The position numbers and the translations under genes are program-made. The notes below the pieces were generated by a model. The model ran no database searches. It had not been told where the DNA came from and saw nothing but the letters and a program-made list of their open reading frames with translations. A stretch of DNA of 64,000 nucleotides, taken from Enterococcus malodoratus ATCC 43197. GTDB lineage: Bacteria > Bacillota > Bacilli > Lactobacillales > Enterococcaceae. Position 1 is the first letter of the stretch. Every line of letters starts with the position of its first letter. The stretch spans positions 1-64,000 of the forward strand of contig NZ_KE136482.1 of the NCBI RefSeq assembly GCF_000407185.1. Direction: 5' to 3'. This document shows positions 1 to 8,462 of the stretch, in pieces.

Positions 1-1355
1 TTTTAGCAAGCTTGCCTTCAGTGGATATTTTATTGAAGCAAATCGATTCGAACTATCCTCATGGAAAAGCGAAAGAGGCAACACAACAAGTTTTAGCGAA
101 CCTTCGGAAAGAAGTGGTTGAGGGGACACGGCAAACAGCGTTTGATCAAGCAGAAATCTTATCGCTGGTTCAAAAACAGTTAGAAGAAAAGGAATTTTCA
201 TTGCGTCGCGTGATTAATGGAACGGGAACGGTAATCCATACGAATTTAGGGCGTTCTTTATTGAGTGCCAAGACGCAAGAACAATTGCTGGCGACCAGTT
301 TTCATTACTCAAATTTAGAACTTGATTTAGAAAATGGAAAACGCGGTTCACGTTACAGCCATTTAGTCTCAATCGTGAAGAAACTCACAGGGGCAGAGGA
401 TGTCTTAGTCGTAAACAACAACGCAGCAGCGGTGCTGTTGGTTCTGAGCAGCTTGACGAAAGAAACAGAGGTACTGGTTTCGCGGGGTGAGTTAGTGGAA
501 ATTGGCGGAGCATTTCGAATCCCGGATGTGATTACTTCAAGCGGCGGGACAATCGCAGAAGTAGGGACTACTAACAAAACACATCTAACTGACTACGAAA
601 AGGCGCTGACTGAAGAAACCGGGGCTATTTTAAAAGTACACACCAGTAATTATCGAATCGTCGGATTCACTGAAACACCAGCATTAACTGATTTAGCCGA
701 ACTGGCTCACGCGAATAATTTGCCGTTAATCAACGATTTGGGAAGCGGCTTATTATTAGATATGCGCCCATTCGGGTTACCTTACGAACCAACAGTAAAA
801 GAGGTTTTGGACCAAGGCTGTGATGTTGTGACTTTCAGCGGTGATAAATTATTAGGCGGACCACAGGCGGGAATCATTGTCGGCAAACGAGAGTACATCG
901 AAAAGATGAAGAAAAATCAATTGCTGCGGGCATTGCGGATCGATAAGATGACGCTGAGTGCCTTAGAAGCAACACTGGCTTTGTATCTTGATGAAAAAGA
1001 AGCCTTACAATCAGTGCCAACGTTACAAATGATTGGGTTAAGCGAAGAGGATTGTTTAGGAAAGGCTGCTGAACTAGCGGCAATGCTGCAACCCCTTGCT
1101 GAACTAAGTGTGAAGATCGAAAAAGACACGAGTAAAATTGGCGGCGGTTCTTATCCGGAGCATTTGCTGCCGACCTATGCTGTAGTTTTAAGCAGTGAGC
1201 GCTTTACAGCCGATATTTTACAAGAAAAGCTGCGTTTTTCGGCGACACCAATTATCACGCGGATAAAAAATGATTGCAATTATCTTGATCTACGGACGAT
1301 TTCATTGGAAGAATTTCCAACGATCTTAGAGAGCTTGCAAGAAATTTTTAAATAA
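1..1355 (+). CDS. selA: L-seryl-tRNA(Sec) selenium transferase, 5' partial
   Basis: SelA is a PLP enzyme that converts Ser-tRNA(Sec) to Sec-tRNA(Sec) using selenophosphate. The reading frame is open from the left edge; codons for LAS precede a TTG at 12, so the real start probably lies outside the window. The N-terminal RRVINGTGTVIHTNLGRS block, the VNNNAAAVLL segment and the PLP-lysine region TFSGDKLLGGPQAG are typical of SelA, and about 450 residues are present, near full family length. A tRNA-Sec gene at 11836 supports the function. The stop is followed directly by the ribosome binding site of the TudS-like gene, so the two are co-transcribed. selB and selD are not in the window. Confidence 0.93.
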   Translation, partial: LASLPSVDILLKQIDSNYPHGKAKEATQQVLANLRKEVVEGTRQTAFDQAEILSLVQKQLEEKEFSLRRVINGTGTVIHTNLGRSLLSAKTQEQLLATSFHYSNLELDLENGKRGSRYSHLVSIVKKLTGAEDVLVVNNNAAAVLLVLSSLTKETEVLVSRGELVEIGGAFRIPDVITSSGGTIAEVGTTNKTHLTDYEKALTEETGAILKVHTSNYRIVGFTETPALTDLAELAHANNLPLINDLGSGLLLDMRPFGLPYEPTVKEVLDQGCDVVTFSGDKLLGGPQAGIIVGKREYIEKMKKNQLLRALRIDKMTLSALEATLALYLDEKEALQSVPTLQMIGLSEEDCLGKAAELAAMLQPLAELSVKIEKDTSKIGGGSYPEHLLPTYAVVLSSERFTADILQEKLRFSATPIITRIKNDCNYLDLRTISLEEFPTILESLQEIFK

Positions 1356-1373
1356 ATCAAAGGAGGAAGGAGT

Positions 1374-1874
1374 ATTCAACCACAGAAGCAATTAGTTGCC
1401 GTATCTCATTGTGTTTTGAATCAAAATGCAGTGATTCATGGCTGGGAGCGGGCACGCGGAGCATTTCCATTTGCGATCGATTTGTTGAGTCGCGGAGTTG
1501 CTCTGATTCAATTGCCGTGTCCAGAATTTATTGTATTAGGTGGCGGACGTCCGCCGATGACCTACGAAGAGTATCGAGATTTACCCGCTTTTCGTCAGCA
1601 GTGTCAAGCAATGCTGCAACCGATGATCCAGCAGATCCAAGCTTATCAAATGGAGGGGTATCAGTATCTCGGCGTAATCGGAATCAATGAAAGCCCGAAT
1701 TGTTCGATTAGCGGACAACGCGGCGTTTTAATGGAAGAGTTTTTTGCGGAATGTCAAAAGGCTCAAATTGGAACCAATTTTTTAGAAGTGCCCACGTGGT
1801 ACACCGAGGAAGCTCGGGGTGATTTTAATGAACAGTTGCAAATGTTTTTAGAAAGAGGGGTAAGGAATGAATAG
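1374..1874 (+). CDS. TudS-related putative desulfidase (CD3072-like)
   Basis: The protein of about 166 residues resembles small TudS/DUF523-type proteins that use conserved cysteines, probably on an Fe-S cluster, to remove sulfur from thio-compounds. Visible are an N-terminal SHCVLNQNA cysteine motif, LPCPEF and NESPNCS. An ATG does not open this frame. The best start is ATT at 1374, 7-8 bases after AGGAGG at 1361-1366; the TTG at 1416 would delete the first conserved cysteine. It sits 18 bases after selA and overlaps the ECF S-component gene by 8 bases. The substrate is unknown; a sulfur or selenium compound is an inference from neighbours. Confidence 0.75.
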   Translation: MQPQKQLVAVSHCVLNQNAVIHGWERARGAFPFAIDLLSRGVALIQLPCPEFIVLGGGRPPMTYEEYRDLPAFRQQCQAMLQPMIQQIQAYQMEGYQYLGVIGINESPNCSISGQRGVLMEEFFAECQKAQIGTNFLEVPTWYTEEARGDFNEQLQMFLERGVRNE

Positions 1875-2412
1875 TAAAGCAAAAGTGATCGCAATGTGTG
1901 CCATCGCGGTAGCGTTGAATGTTGTGTTGGGAGAAGCGGTATCGATGTTGAGTATTCCGTTATTGTTCTTAGATACGATGGGAACGATTTTTATCGCAGC
2001 AAATTTCGGCATGAGTTATGGGATTTTAACAGGGGTGTCAACGAACCTATTGATGGGAATGATCAGCGGTCCGTTATCAATTCCATTTGCTTTAGTGAAT
2101 GTGGCAGTAGCGGTCATCGTAGCATTGCTGGCGAAAAAAGGCTTTGGTTATAAACAAGCACTGATCGCCGGCGTATTATTAGCATTTATTTGTCCAATGA
2201 TTGGTGCACCGATTCGTTTGGCCCTATTTGGCGGATTTACCGGATCGGGTACGGATATCGTTATTATGGCGCTTAGAGCTTCAGGGAAAGAAATGATCAG
2301 TGCAACATATTGGGGCGCTGTAACCGGCAATTTCGTTGATAAAATCGTCTCGTGTTTATTAGTCGCTTGGTTTATCAAATTGCCGCAAATGAAACGTTTC
2401 GCAGTTAAATGA
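1867..2412 (+). CDS. ECF transporter S component (CD3073-like)
   Basis: An integral membrane protein of 181 residues with five or six hydrophobic segments, alanine/glycine rich, of the type that binds substrate for energy-coupling factor (vitamin-type) transporters. The start ATG overlaps the end of the TudS-like gene and has GGGGTAAGG upstream. No ECF A/A'/T module is nearby, so it would have to use a shared group II module. Pairing with the desulfidase suggests that the imported solute is the desulfidase substrate. The family assignment is from recall of CD3072/CD3073 pairs and is not tested. Confidence 0.75.
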   Translation: MNSKAKVIAMCAIAVALNVVLGEAVSMLSIPLLFLDTMGTIFIAANFGMSYGILTGVSTNLLMGMISGPLSIPFALVNVAVAVIVALLAKKGFGYKQALIAGVLLAFICPMIGAPIRLALFGGFTGSGTDIVIMALRASGKEMISATYWGAVTGNFVDKIVSCLLVAWFIKLPQMKRFAVK

Positions 2413-2461
2413 GCATGAGTATCTTCTAAGGCTGAGGTTCTTAGTCTAGAAAATTTAGAGT

Positions 2462-2508
2462 GAGCTAGTATCAACAGTAAAAAAGTTGAGACTAGCTTAT
2501 TTTTTTGT
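2462..2508 (+). terminator. Rho-independent terminator after the selA operon
   Basis: Inverted repeat GAGCTAGTaTCAAC / GTTGAgACTAGCTT with a 9-base A-rich loop, followed by a run of T. It closes the selA-TudS-ECF operon. Confidence 0.85.
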
Positions 2509-2608
2509 CTTTCATTCAGCTAAGCGGTTTGTGGAAAGGTTTTCTTTTCTATCGGATTCGATTATGCTATTCTATAGGTAATTATTAAACGAGGGGAGGA
2601 ATTTACAC

Positions 2609-2746
2609 ATGGTCTGTATGTCAAAAATAACGATGAATCAAGATAATTTACGATTCCATATCAGCTTTTGTCATACGCTTACCTTTAAAACTGTGGTCAA
2701 GGGAGCAGTCTGCCCAAAATTACATGATTTTAAAGAAAATACATGA
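2609..2746 (+). CDS. Leader peptide upstream of the ABC-F gene
   Basis: A 45-codon reading frame beginning MVCMSK and ending FKENT-TGA, preceded by GAGGGGAGGA with proper spacing. It lies 117 bases before the ABC-F start and its stop codon sits inside one arm of an antiterminator stem. ABC-F ribosome-protection genes are commonly controlled by antibiotic-stalled translation of such leaders. It has no recognised domain; the role in attenuation is inferred from position and pairing. Confidence 0.65.
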   Translation: MVCMSKITMNQDNLRFHISFCHTLTFKTVVKGAVCPKLHDFKENT

Positions 2747-2832
2747 CCATGCGATAAAATCCTTCATAAATGGAATTTTAATGAATAACAAGGTCGTGTA
2801 TGGGTCAACCCTGCACGGCTTTTTCTATTTTT
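2693..2832 (+). promoter_or_regulatory. Translation-dependent transcription attenuator of ABC-F gene
   Basis: Three segments can pair in two exclusive ways. Segment 1 (2693-2699, GTGGTCA within the leader ORF) can pair with segment 2 (2743-2750, ATGACCAT). Segment 2 (2741-2748, ACATGACC) can instead pair with segment 3 (2792-2799, GGTCGTGT). Segment 3 is also the left arm of a terminator hairpin (2793-2819, 11 pairs with one bulge, TCAA loop) followed by TTTTCTATTTTT. A ribosome stalled over segment 1 would free segment 2 and prevent termination. Confidence 0.7.
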
Positions 2833-2863
2833 CGCTTGGTCTTGATCTAAGGAGACGAAGACG

Positions 2864-4441
2864 ATGCTGATTCAAGCAAACAATATAACAAAGAATTTTA
2901 GTACTACTCCAGTCTTTAGAGAGTTGACGATCGCAATTAATTCTGGCGATAAGATTGGTTTAGTTGGAATGAATGGGTGCGGCAAGAGTACCTTATTACG
3001 AATTTTGACCGGGGAAGAAGGAATCAACGGCGGTACTATTGCCCGTCAAAAGGGCTTAACAATCGGCTATGTTCCACAAAAATTATCTTCTAGTGAGAAA
3101 ATTGTCAAAGATTATTTGTTCGACAGCTTTGAGGAAGTAGGGAAATTACGGGAGAAGTTAGGATTATTGGAAGAGGAAATGGCCGATCCGAAGGAAGATA
3201 TTGAGCGGTTGTTGATTAAATATGGCCGACTGCAAGAAATATATGAGGAGTCTGGCGGCTACACCTTGGAAGATCGAATTAGCAGTACGTTGAAGGGGCT
3301 GGGTGTTGCGGATAAACTTGAGGTTCCGCTATCTTCGCTGAGCGGTGGTCAGCGAGTTCGGGTCGAATTGGCGCGAGCGCTGACAGAATCGGCGGACGTA
3401 TTGTTATTGGATGAACCGACCAATCATTTGGACATTGCGGGGATTAATTGGTTAGAGAGTTATTTGAGCCACACCAAACAGGCATACTTAGTGATTTCTC
3501 ATGACCGGGAATTTTTAGACAATGTCGTTGACCGAATCGTGGAGATCGAAGGCGAGCAGGCCATCAGTTATCCAGGAAATTACAGCAAGTTTGCGCAGCT
3601 CAAGCGAGAAAGAATCGCGTTATTACAAAAGAATTATGCATTGCAGCAAAAAGAAATTCAGCGCCTTCAACGAATGAGCCGGCGTTACCGTCAATGGGGT
3701 CAGGAATCGGATAATGAGGATTTTTTCCGCAAGGCCAAAGAAATCGAACGACGAACGGAAAAATTGAAGCAAGCTTTAGTAAAGCCGCCGCAATCAGGCA
3801 AGAAACGATTGCAGCAGGTTACTCAAGCCAATCGATCGGGAAAAGAAGTTCTGATAGCAGAGGGTATCGGTAAATTAGTTGGGGATCGTCTTTTATTTAC
3901 GGAGTCGGATTTTATTATTTATCGGCAGGAACGTTTGGCACTAATTGGGGCTAATGGAAGCGGAAAGACGACCTTGCTGCGGTGCTTGCTGGGAGAAGAC
4001 TCACCAGACGAAGGAAATATTAAGCTAGGTGCCAGTGTCAAAATTGGTTATCTGCCGCAGAAGCTGCGTTTTAAGAAACCAACGCAGCAAATTTTAACGT
4101 ATGTGCGAGAAGTTGTTACGGATGAGCAAAAGGCTCGCCGCATGCTCGCGCGTTTTGGATTTTTCGCTGAAGATGTTTCCAAACGAATTCAGGATCTATC
4201 TGGCGGGGAACAAATGCGGCTGTATTTATTGCTGCTGTTACAAAGTGAAATTAATTTCCTCGTATTAGATGAACCGACGAACCACTTGGATATTGATGGC
4301 AAAGAAGAGCTGGAGGAGATTTTGACTGCTTTCGACGAGACTTTGCTGGTAGTTTCTCATGATCGGTACTTTTTGCGAAAAATCACCGAAGGGCAACTAA
4401 TCATTAAAGACGAGGCGATTCGCAAAGTAGAAAAAAAGTAG
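2864..4441 (+). CDS. ABC-F family ATPase, ribosome-protection type
   Basis: A 525-residue protein with two ABC domains in one chain and no membrane segment, as in ABC-F translation factors and antibiotic-resistance ribosome protection proteins. Walker A motifs are GMNGCGKST (about residue 35) and GANGSGKTT (about 367); both halves have LSGGQ/LSGGE signatures and LDEPTNHLD Walker B motifs. A charged helical linker rich in Arg, Lys and Gln (about 240-310) joins the domains and would reach into the ribosomal E site. The attenuated leader suggests drug-inducible expression. It is not clearly Lsa, Msr, OptrA or PoxtA by its N-terminus, so no symbol is given. Confidence 0.88.
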   Translation: MLIQANNITKNFSTTPVFRELTIAINSGDKIGLVGMNGCGKSTLLRILTGEEGINGGTIARQKGLTIGYVPQKLSSSEKIVKDYLFDSFEEVGKLREKLGLLEEEMADPKEDIERLLIKYGRLQEIYEESGGYTLEDRISSTLKGLGVADKLEVPLSSLSGGQRVRVELARALTESADVLLLDEPTNHLDIAGINWLESYLSHTKQAYLVISHDREFLDNVVDRIVEIEGEQAISYPGNYSKFAQLKRERIALLQKNYALQQKEIQRLQRMSRRYRQWGQESDNEDFFRKAKEIERRTEKLKQALVKPPQSGKKRLQQVTQANRSGKEVLIAEGIGKLVGDRLLFTESDFIIYRQERLALIGANGSGKTTLLRCLLGEDSPDEGNIKLGASVKIGYLPQKLRFKKPTQQILTYVREVVTDEQKARRMLARFGFFAEDVSKRIQDLSGGEQMRLYLLLLLQSEINFLVLDEPTNHLDIDGKEELEEILTAFDETLLVVSHDRYFLRKITEGQLIIKDEAIRKVEKK

Positions 4442-4481
4442 TTCTTTAGCAAAACGCATAAAAATAAATCAATCGTTCGAA

Positions 4482-4527
4482 AACGGCTAGTATCAACGAA
4501 GTAATCGTTGGCATTAGCCGTTTTTTT
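4482..4527 (+). terminator. Terminator after ABC-F gene
   Basis: Inverted repeat AACGGCTAgTATCAACG / CGTTGGcATTAGCCGTT followed by seven T. The GCTAGTATCAAC word is also in the terminator at 2462. Confidence 0.85.
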
Positions 4528-4639
4528 GCGTAAAAAGTTCAAAATGACAAAACTGTTAGCTGATTTTAGGTTGTATCAATGGTTGAAAATTCGGGAATTT
4601 TGTATAGTTGCTCTAGAAATAAAGAAGGAGCAATTAGTT

Positions 4640-4999
4640 ATGAAAAAAATTTTGATTGGTTTAGTTAGTTTGATCATCATCTCCTTTGTGGGCTTAAAGA
4701 TAGCAGAAAAAGTTGTAGCAAGCGGAGATGGTTATTATGTCCAGATCACCACTGACGGGCAGCGTGTTGATGGTAAAGATGACAGCGGACGTCCTTATAT
4801 TGATTATAAGTATTCGCTTCCGGGTTATGACAAAGAAGGCCAGAAAAAGCAGTTAGAATTTAGCGCAGCAAAAGATCGTCCCCTTCGTCGGGAAGCTTTC
4901 CTTAAAGTAACTTGGAAGAAAAGTAAGGGCGTCACCTCTTATGAAGAGGTTCAACAAAAACAAATACCGAAAAAGGCCGCGAGTAAATTAGGGCTATAA
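4640..4999 (+). CDS. yxeA: YxeA family (DUF1093) secreted small protein
   Basis: A 119-residue protein with an N-terminal membrane/signal segment (about residues 4-22) and a C-terminal part with GDGYYVQITTDG and DYKYSLPGYD, characteristic of YxeA/DUF1093. The start is ATG at 4640 after AAGGAG; a longer open frame reaching back to 4508 has no ribosome binding site and crosses the preceding terminator. In Bacillus subtilis yxeA follows the yxdLM antimicrobial-peptide ABC exporter genes; here it precedes the equivalent pair, which supports a shared envelope-stress role. Exact function unknown. Confidence 0.8.
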   Translation: MKKILIGLVSLIIISFVGLKIAEKVVASGDGYYVQITTDGQRVDGKDDSGRPYIDYKYSLPGYDKEGQKKQLEFSAAKDRPLRREAFLKVTWKKSKGVTSYEEVQQKQIPKKAASKLGL

Positions 5000-5047
5000 G
5001 TCTGGTTTACATTCAGGCATGGAATAAAAGGAATGAGGAGTGAAGAT

Positions 5048-5800
5048 ATGGAAAAAATCGTATCCATAAATGAAGTAAAGAAAACATATGGAAAAGGCAA
5101 TCAGAAAAAGACCGAAGCCTTAAAAGGAATTTCATTTGAAGTAGAAAAAGGCGAATTTGTCGGAATCATGGGCGCTTCAGGCTCAGGTAAATCGACCTTG
5201 TTGAATTTATTAGCGACATTGGACAAGCCGACTGGTGGCAAAATCACTATTAATCAAGCCGACGTTACCAAACTATCGGGAAATCAATTAGCGGATTTTC
5301 GCAGTCGTGAGATTGGATTTATTTTCCAAGATTTTAACTTGCTGGAAAATTTAACCGCCGCCGAAAATATCGCTGTTCCACTGTCCCTTCAAGGCGTCAA
5401 GGGAAAAGAGATTCATCGACGAGTCGCCGCAGTTGCACAGCGTTTATCGATCGAAAGCATTCTGAGCAGTTATCCGGCTCAAATTTCCGGGGGACAAAAA
5501 CAACGGGTCGCCGCGGCACGGGCTTTGATTACCCAACCGACCATTCTTTTGGGCGATGAACCAACGGGAGCTTTGGATTCAAATAGTGCGCGAGATTTAT
5601 TGGATACAATGGAAGAATTGAATCAAAAGGATCAAGTATCGATTCTTTTAGTAACCCACGATCCTTTTTCAGCAAGCTATTGCCAACGTATTTTATTCAT
5701 TAAAGACGGCGTGATCTATCAAGAGGTCAAACGCGAAAATCAAACGCGAGAAGCTTTTTATCGTCAGATTTTAAGTATTCTCGGTAATTTGGAACAGTAG
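5048..5800 (+). CDS. ABC exporter ATPase, BceA/YxdL type
   Basis: A 250-residue ATPase of the MacB/BceA type that would power a FtsX-like permease in peptide-antibiotic detoxification. Walker A GASGSGKST, Q-loop FIFQDFNLL, signature ISGGQKQRVAAARAL and Walker B ILLGDEPTGALD are all present. The start at 5048 is favoured because GAGGAG lies 7-8 bases upstream; an ATG at 5033 lacks spacing. It is 10 bases from the permease gene. No two-component system of the BceRS type is adjacent. Confidence 0.88.
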   Translation: MEKIVSINEVKKTYGKGNQKKTEALKGISFEVEKGEFVGIMGASGSGKSTLLNLLATLDKPTGGKITINQADVTKLSGNQLADFRSREIGFIFQDFNLLENLTAAENIAVPLSLQGVKGKEIHRRVAAVAQRLSIESILSSYPAQISGGQKQRVAAARALITQPTILLGDEPTGALDSNSARDLLDTMEELNQKDQVSILLVTHDPFSASYCQRILFIKDGVIYQEVKRENQTREAFYRQILSILGNLEQ

Positions 5801-5810
5801 GAGGGATTCG

Positions 5811-7613
5811 ATGCTTTTAAAATTATCGCTTACTGGAATAAAAGGCCGCCTGCGAGACTATATCGTGCTCTTTTCAGGACTTGTGATGGCTTCGGGGATC
5901 TTTTATATGTTCGAAGCCTTGGCCACGAATGAAACGTTTTTAAAAAGCAATTCGATGATTTCTTCTGTCGTATTGATCTTTCATTTAGGAACCGTACTAC
6001 TTTCGATTATCACGTTTGTATATATACTGTACGCCAACTCGTTCTTGATGACGATGCGGCAAAAAGATTACGCGATGTTTATGATGTTAGGAGCCAAAGG
6101 CCGTAAAATCGCCCAGTTGATCTTTATCGAAACATTTGTCGTGGGTGTCGGTGCAACGGTGGTAGGAACTGTATTGGGAATTGGTTTGAGCAGCGTAGTC
6201 CAACAATTATTGGTTCAACAATTGGCAATTAAGATTACGCATTTTACGGCAGTCAATTCATCGGCGGCCTTGTTGACCTTAGTCTTTTTTACGATCATTT
6301 TCTTGTTAGCGGCATTAGTAAATGCCATGACGATCGTGAAAAAACCGATCTTGACCTTGCTGAGAGCAAGCGAAACACCGTTGCCGGCTAATCGTAAACG
6401 GGTGACATTGGTATTTGAAGTGTTGGCAGGAATTGTTTTCTTAGGGATCGGCTATTTCATGATGGCTCAAGTAATGAAATTCGCTTTTCTAGCGTTGATC
6501 GTGGCTTTGATTACGATTATTCTTGGCACGTATTTTGTTTTTCATTCGATCTTGATTTTCGTTTTGGATGTATTGAAGCGGCGTGATGGAATTGCGTTAA
6601 AAGGCTTGAATAATTTTACGCTGTCTCAATTAAGCTTCCGAATCCAAGATTACACGAGAATTTTGTCTATGGTGGCGATGCTCTTTGCTTTGGCCTTAGG
6701 TGCAATTACGGTGGGACTAGGGTTTCACAATGAAATCACGAAAATGACCGAAGCCACATCAACCTATGATCTAGTGTTGAACAATGGACAAAACGTCAGT
6801 CAAAAGGATCTTAAAAAGATCCATTTAGCTTCTGACAACAGTTATCAGCAAAAAGAAGATAACGATACGGTTTATTATGATCGCACACAATTTGATCAGG
6901 CACCGTTATTGGTTAAGGAATTTACAGGGAGCCGTCAAACGAAAAAAGTTCACTATACTGGCGAGCAATTGGCGAATAACTTGACTGCATCCGATAAATT
7001 ACGGTCTTTGGAATTGCCGGAACAAAGCGCGAAAAAGCATCAATTTTTATCTAGGGAGGAATTTGCGGCTTTACCAAGTAAAACAACCGAGCTGCGGCTA
7101 ATTATGGTAGCAGATTTCGCAAAAGATAAATCCGCGTTGAAAGATTTAGCAGAAGAAAATTTCCGGCTGAATCCAACGTTGAATAAAGAAGAAGGCAGTA
7201 TGACGCAAAAAGTATTGATGTACGAGCTGTATAATGCCTTATTCTCAGGTTTTGAATTCATGGGCTTCTTCTTAGGGATCGCCTTCTTGACGATGCTGGC
7301 CAGCTGTTTGATGTTCAAGATCTTGTCTGGTGCTAAAAGTGATATCCAACGTTACAGCATGCTGGAAAAAATCGGTACACGCCGCCAGCTATTACTAAAA
7401 TCCATTCGGAAAGAAATTGGTGTTCTGTTCTTAGTTCCAGGTCTGTTAGGAGTCATTCATGTGTTGTTCGGACTGCAGATGTTTAAGACACTTTTGAGTG
7501 AACCCTATAACAGTATCTGGCTGCCGTTCCTGATTTTCTTTGTTCTGTATTTTGTCTATTATCTATTGACTGTATGGATCTATACAGGGATCGTCATGAA
7601 ACGTGAGGCATAA
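5811..7613 (+). CDS. ABC exporter permease, BceB/YxdM type
   Basis: A 600-residue membrane protein with the BceB layout: about ten hydrophobic segments, FtsX-like regions near residues 55-180 and 505-595, and a large extracellular domain (about 315-475) between segments that usually senses the peptide. It is slightly shorter than typical BceB (about 640-660). The AGGAGGG ribosome binding site precedes ATG 5811, and a strong terminator follows. The substrate (bacitracin, lantibiotic or host peptide) cannot be told from sequence. Confidence 0.87.
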   Translation: MLLKLSLTGIKGRLRDYIVLFSGLVMASGIFYMFEALATNETFLKSNSMISSVVLIFHLGTVLLSIITFVYILYANSFLMTMRQKDYAMFMMLGAKGRKIAQLIFIETFVVGVGATVVGTVLGIGLSSVVQQLLVQQLAIKITHFTAVNSSAALLTLVFFTIIFLLAALVNAMTIVKKPILTLLRASETPLPANRKRVTLVFEVLAGIVFLGIGYFMMAQVMKFAFLALIVALITIILGTYFVFHSILIFVLDVLKRRDGIALKGLNNFTLSQLSFRIQDYTRILSMVAMLFALALGAITVGLGFHNEITKMTEATSTYDLVLNNGQNVSQKDLKKIHLASDNSYQQKEDNDTVYYDRTQFDQAPLLVKEFTGSRQTKKVHYTGEQLANNLTASDKLRSLELPEQSAKKHQFLSREEFAALPSKTTELRLIMVADFAKDKSALKDLAEENFRLNPTLNKEEGSMTQKVLMYELYNALFSGFEFMGFFLGIAFLTMLASCLMFKILSGAKSDIQRYSMLEKIGTRRQLLLKSIRKEIGVLFLVPGLLGVIHVLFGLQMFKTLLSEPYNSIWLPFLIFFVLYFVYYLLTVWIYTGIVMKREA

Positions 7614-7616
7614 AAA

Positions 7617-7648
7617 AACTTCCAGTTAGCAGCTGGAAGTTTCTTTTA
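7617..7648. terminator. Bidirectional terminator between convergent operons
   Basis: AACTTCCAG / CTGGAAGTT hairpin flanked by A-run and TTCTTTT, able to serve both the exporter operon and the HTH gene on the minus strand. Confidence 0.85.
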
Positions 7649-7659
7649 TAAGAAAGTGT

Positions 7660-7872
7660 TTAAAACGATTCCTCTTCAAGATAAGCGAGAATATCTCCCG
7701 GCTGGCATTCCAACACTTTGCATATTTCATTTAGTGTGGAAAAACGTACGGCTTTGGCCTTTCCGGTTTTTAGTACAGAAATATTGGCATTGGTCATGCC
7801 AACTTTTTTGGCCAGTTCACCGGAGGACATCTTTCTTTTGGCTAACATTACATCTAAATTTACTTGAATCAT
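7660..7872 (-). CDS. Small Cro/CI-family regulator (YozG-like)
   Basis: A 70-residue protein that is little more than a helix-turn-helix: LAKKVGMTNANISVLKTGKAKAVRFSTLNEICKVLECQPGD is the classic HTH_26 layout. It lies 28 bases downstream of the DUF2975 membrane protein gene and is read in the same direction; such pairs are common in Firmicutes, where the membrane protein may control the regulator. A TATCG palindrome upstream of the operon promoter is a candidate operator. Confidence 0.82.
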   Translation of the reverse strand: MIQVNLDVMLAKRKMSSGELAKKVGMTNANISVLKTGKAKAVRFSTLNEICKVLECQPGDILAYLEEESF

Positions 7873-7900
7873 TTTGCTGGGCTCCTTTCGTTCGTCGGGC

Positions 7901-8419
7901 TTAAATCGTTAATTCGTTTTCTTCGGCAATGGCATTGGCCTTTTCTAAAATCTTAGCTAATGCCCAGACGATTGACGCACCAACGATATAGGTTAAGTCA
8001 AGAGCGGCGCCATCGACAGCAAGTCCTTGCATTGAAGCATAAACATCTGGTAAACAAGAAACGACCGATAGAAGCAACAGCACAACCGTAATTTTTTTAG
8101 CCGTTAAAACATTTGTATTTACAAAGATCTGATCCATTTCCAGGTTTTTGAAAAAGCTGCGTACAAAGTAGAACAGCAGACCGTATAAAAGAATATTCGC
8201 CATCAATGTCAAAATAAAAACAGGTGAGGCAACAATTTCATACGTGTATGCGCCAAAAGGCAGCTCGCTGACGTTAATGACCGACAGTTCTTGTGCAACA
8301 GCAGGAATATTGAAGACGATTACGATAATGACCAAACCTGCAGCGGCGATTCCCATGATACCGACAAAAAAACTAAACAACCATTTCAACCCTTTAAAAA
8401 CACTTTTTTCTGAATTCAT
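7901..8419 (-). CDS. DUF2975 membrane protein
   Basis: A 172-residue protein with four hydrophobic segments (about residues 15-35, 60-85, 105-125 and 135-155), the arrangement of DUF2975 (YoaS-like). AAGGAGAG lies before the ATG at 8419. First gene of a two-gene operon with the small Cro/CI regulator. Molecular role unknown; a partner that keeps the regulator inactive is an inference. Confidence 0.75.
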   Translation of the reverse strand: MNSEKSVFKGLKWLFSFFVGIMGIAAAGLVIIVIVFNIPAVAQELSVINVSELPFGAYTYEIVASPVFILTLMANILLYGLLFYFVRSFFKNLEMDQIFVNTNVLTAKKITVVLLLLSVVSCLPDVYASMQGLAVDGAALDLTYIVGASIVWALAKILEKANAIAEENELTI

Positions 8420-8462
8420 AATAATTTACTCTCCTTTTTTGTTTGAATTACTTGTTGAGTTA

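Noticed and set aside
2744-2785. TGA of the leader ORF as a selenocysteine codon, since selA and tRNA-Sec are near
   Set aside because: Read-through adds only a dozen codons before TAA and the base pairing around the TGA is better explained as an attenuator.
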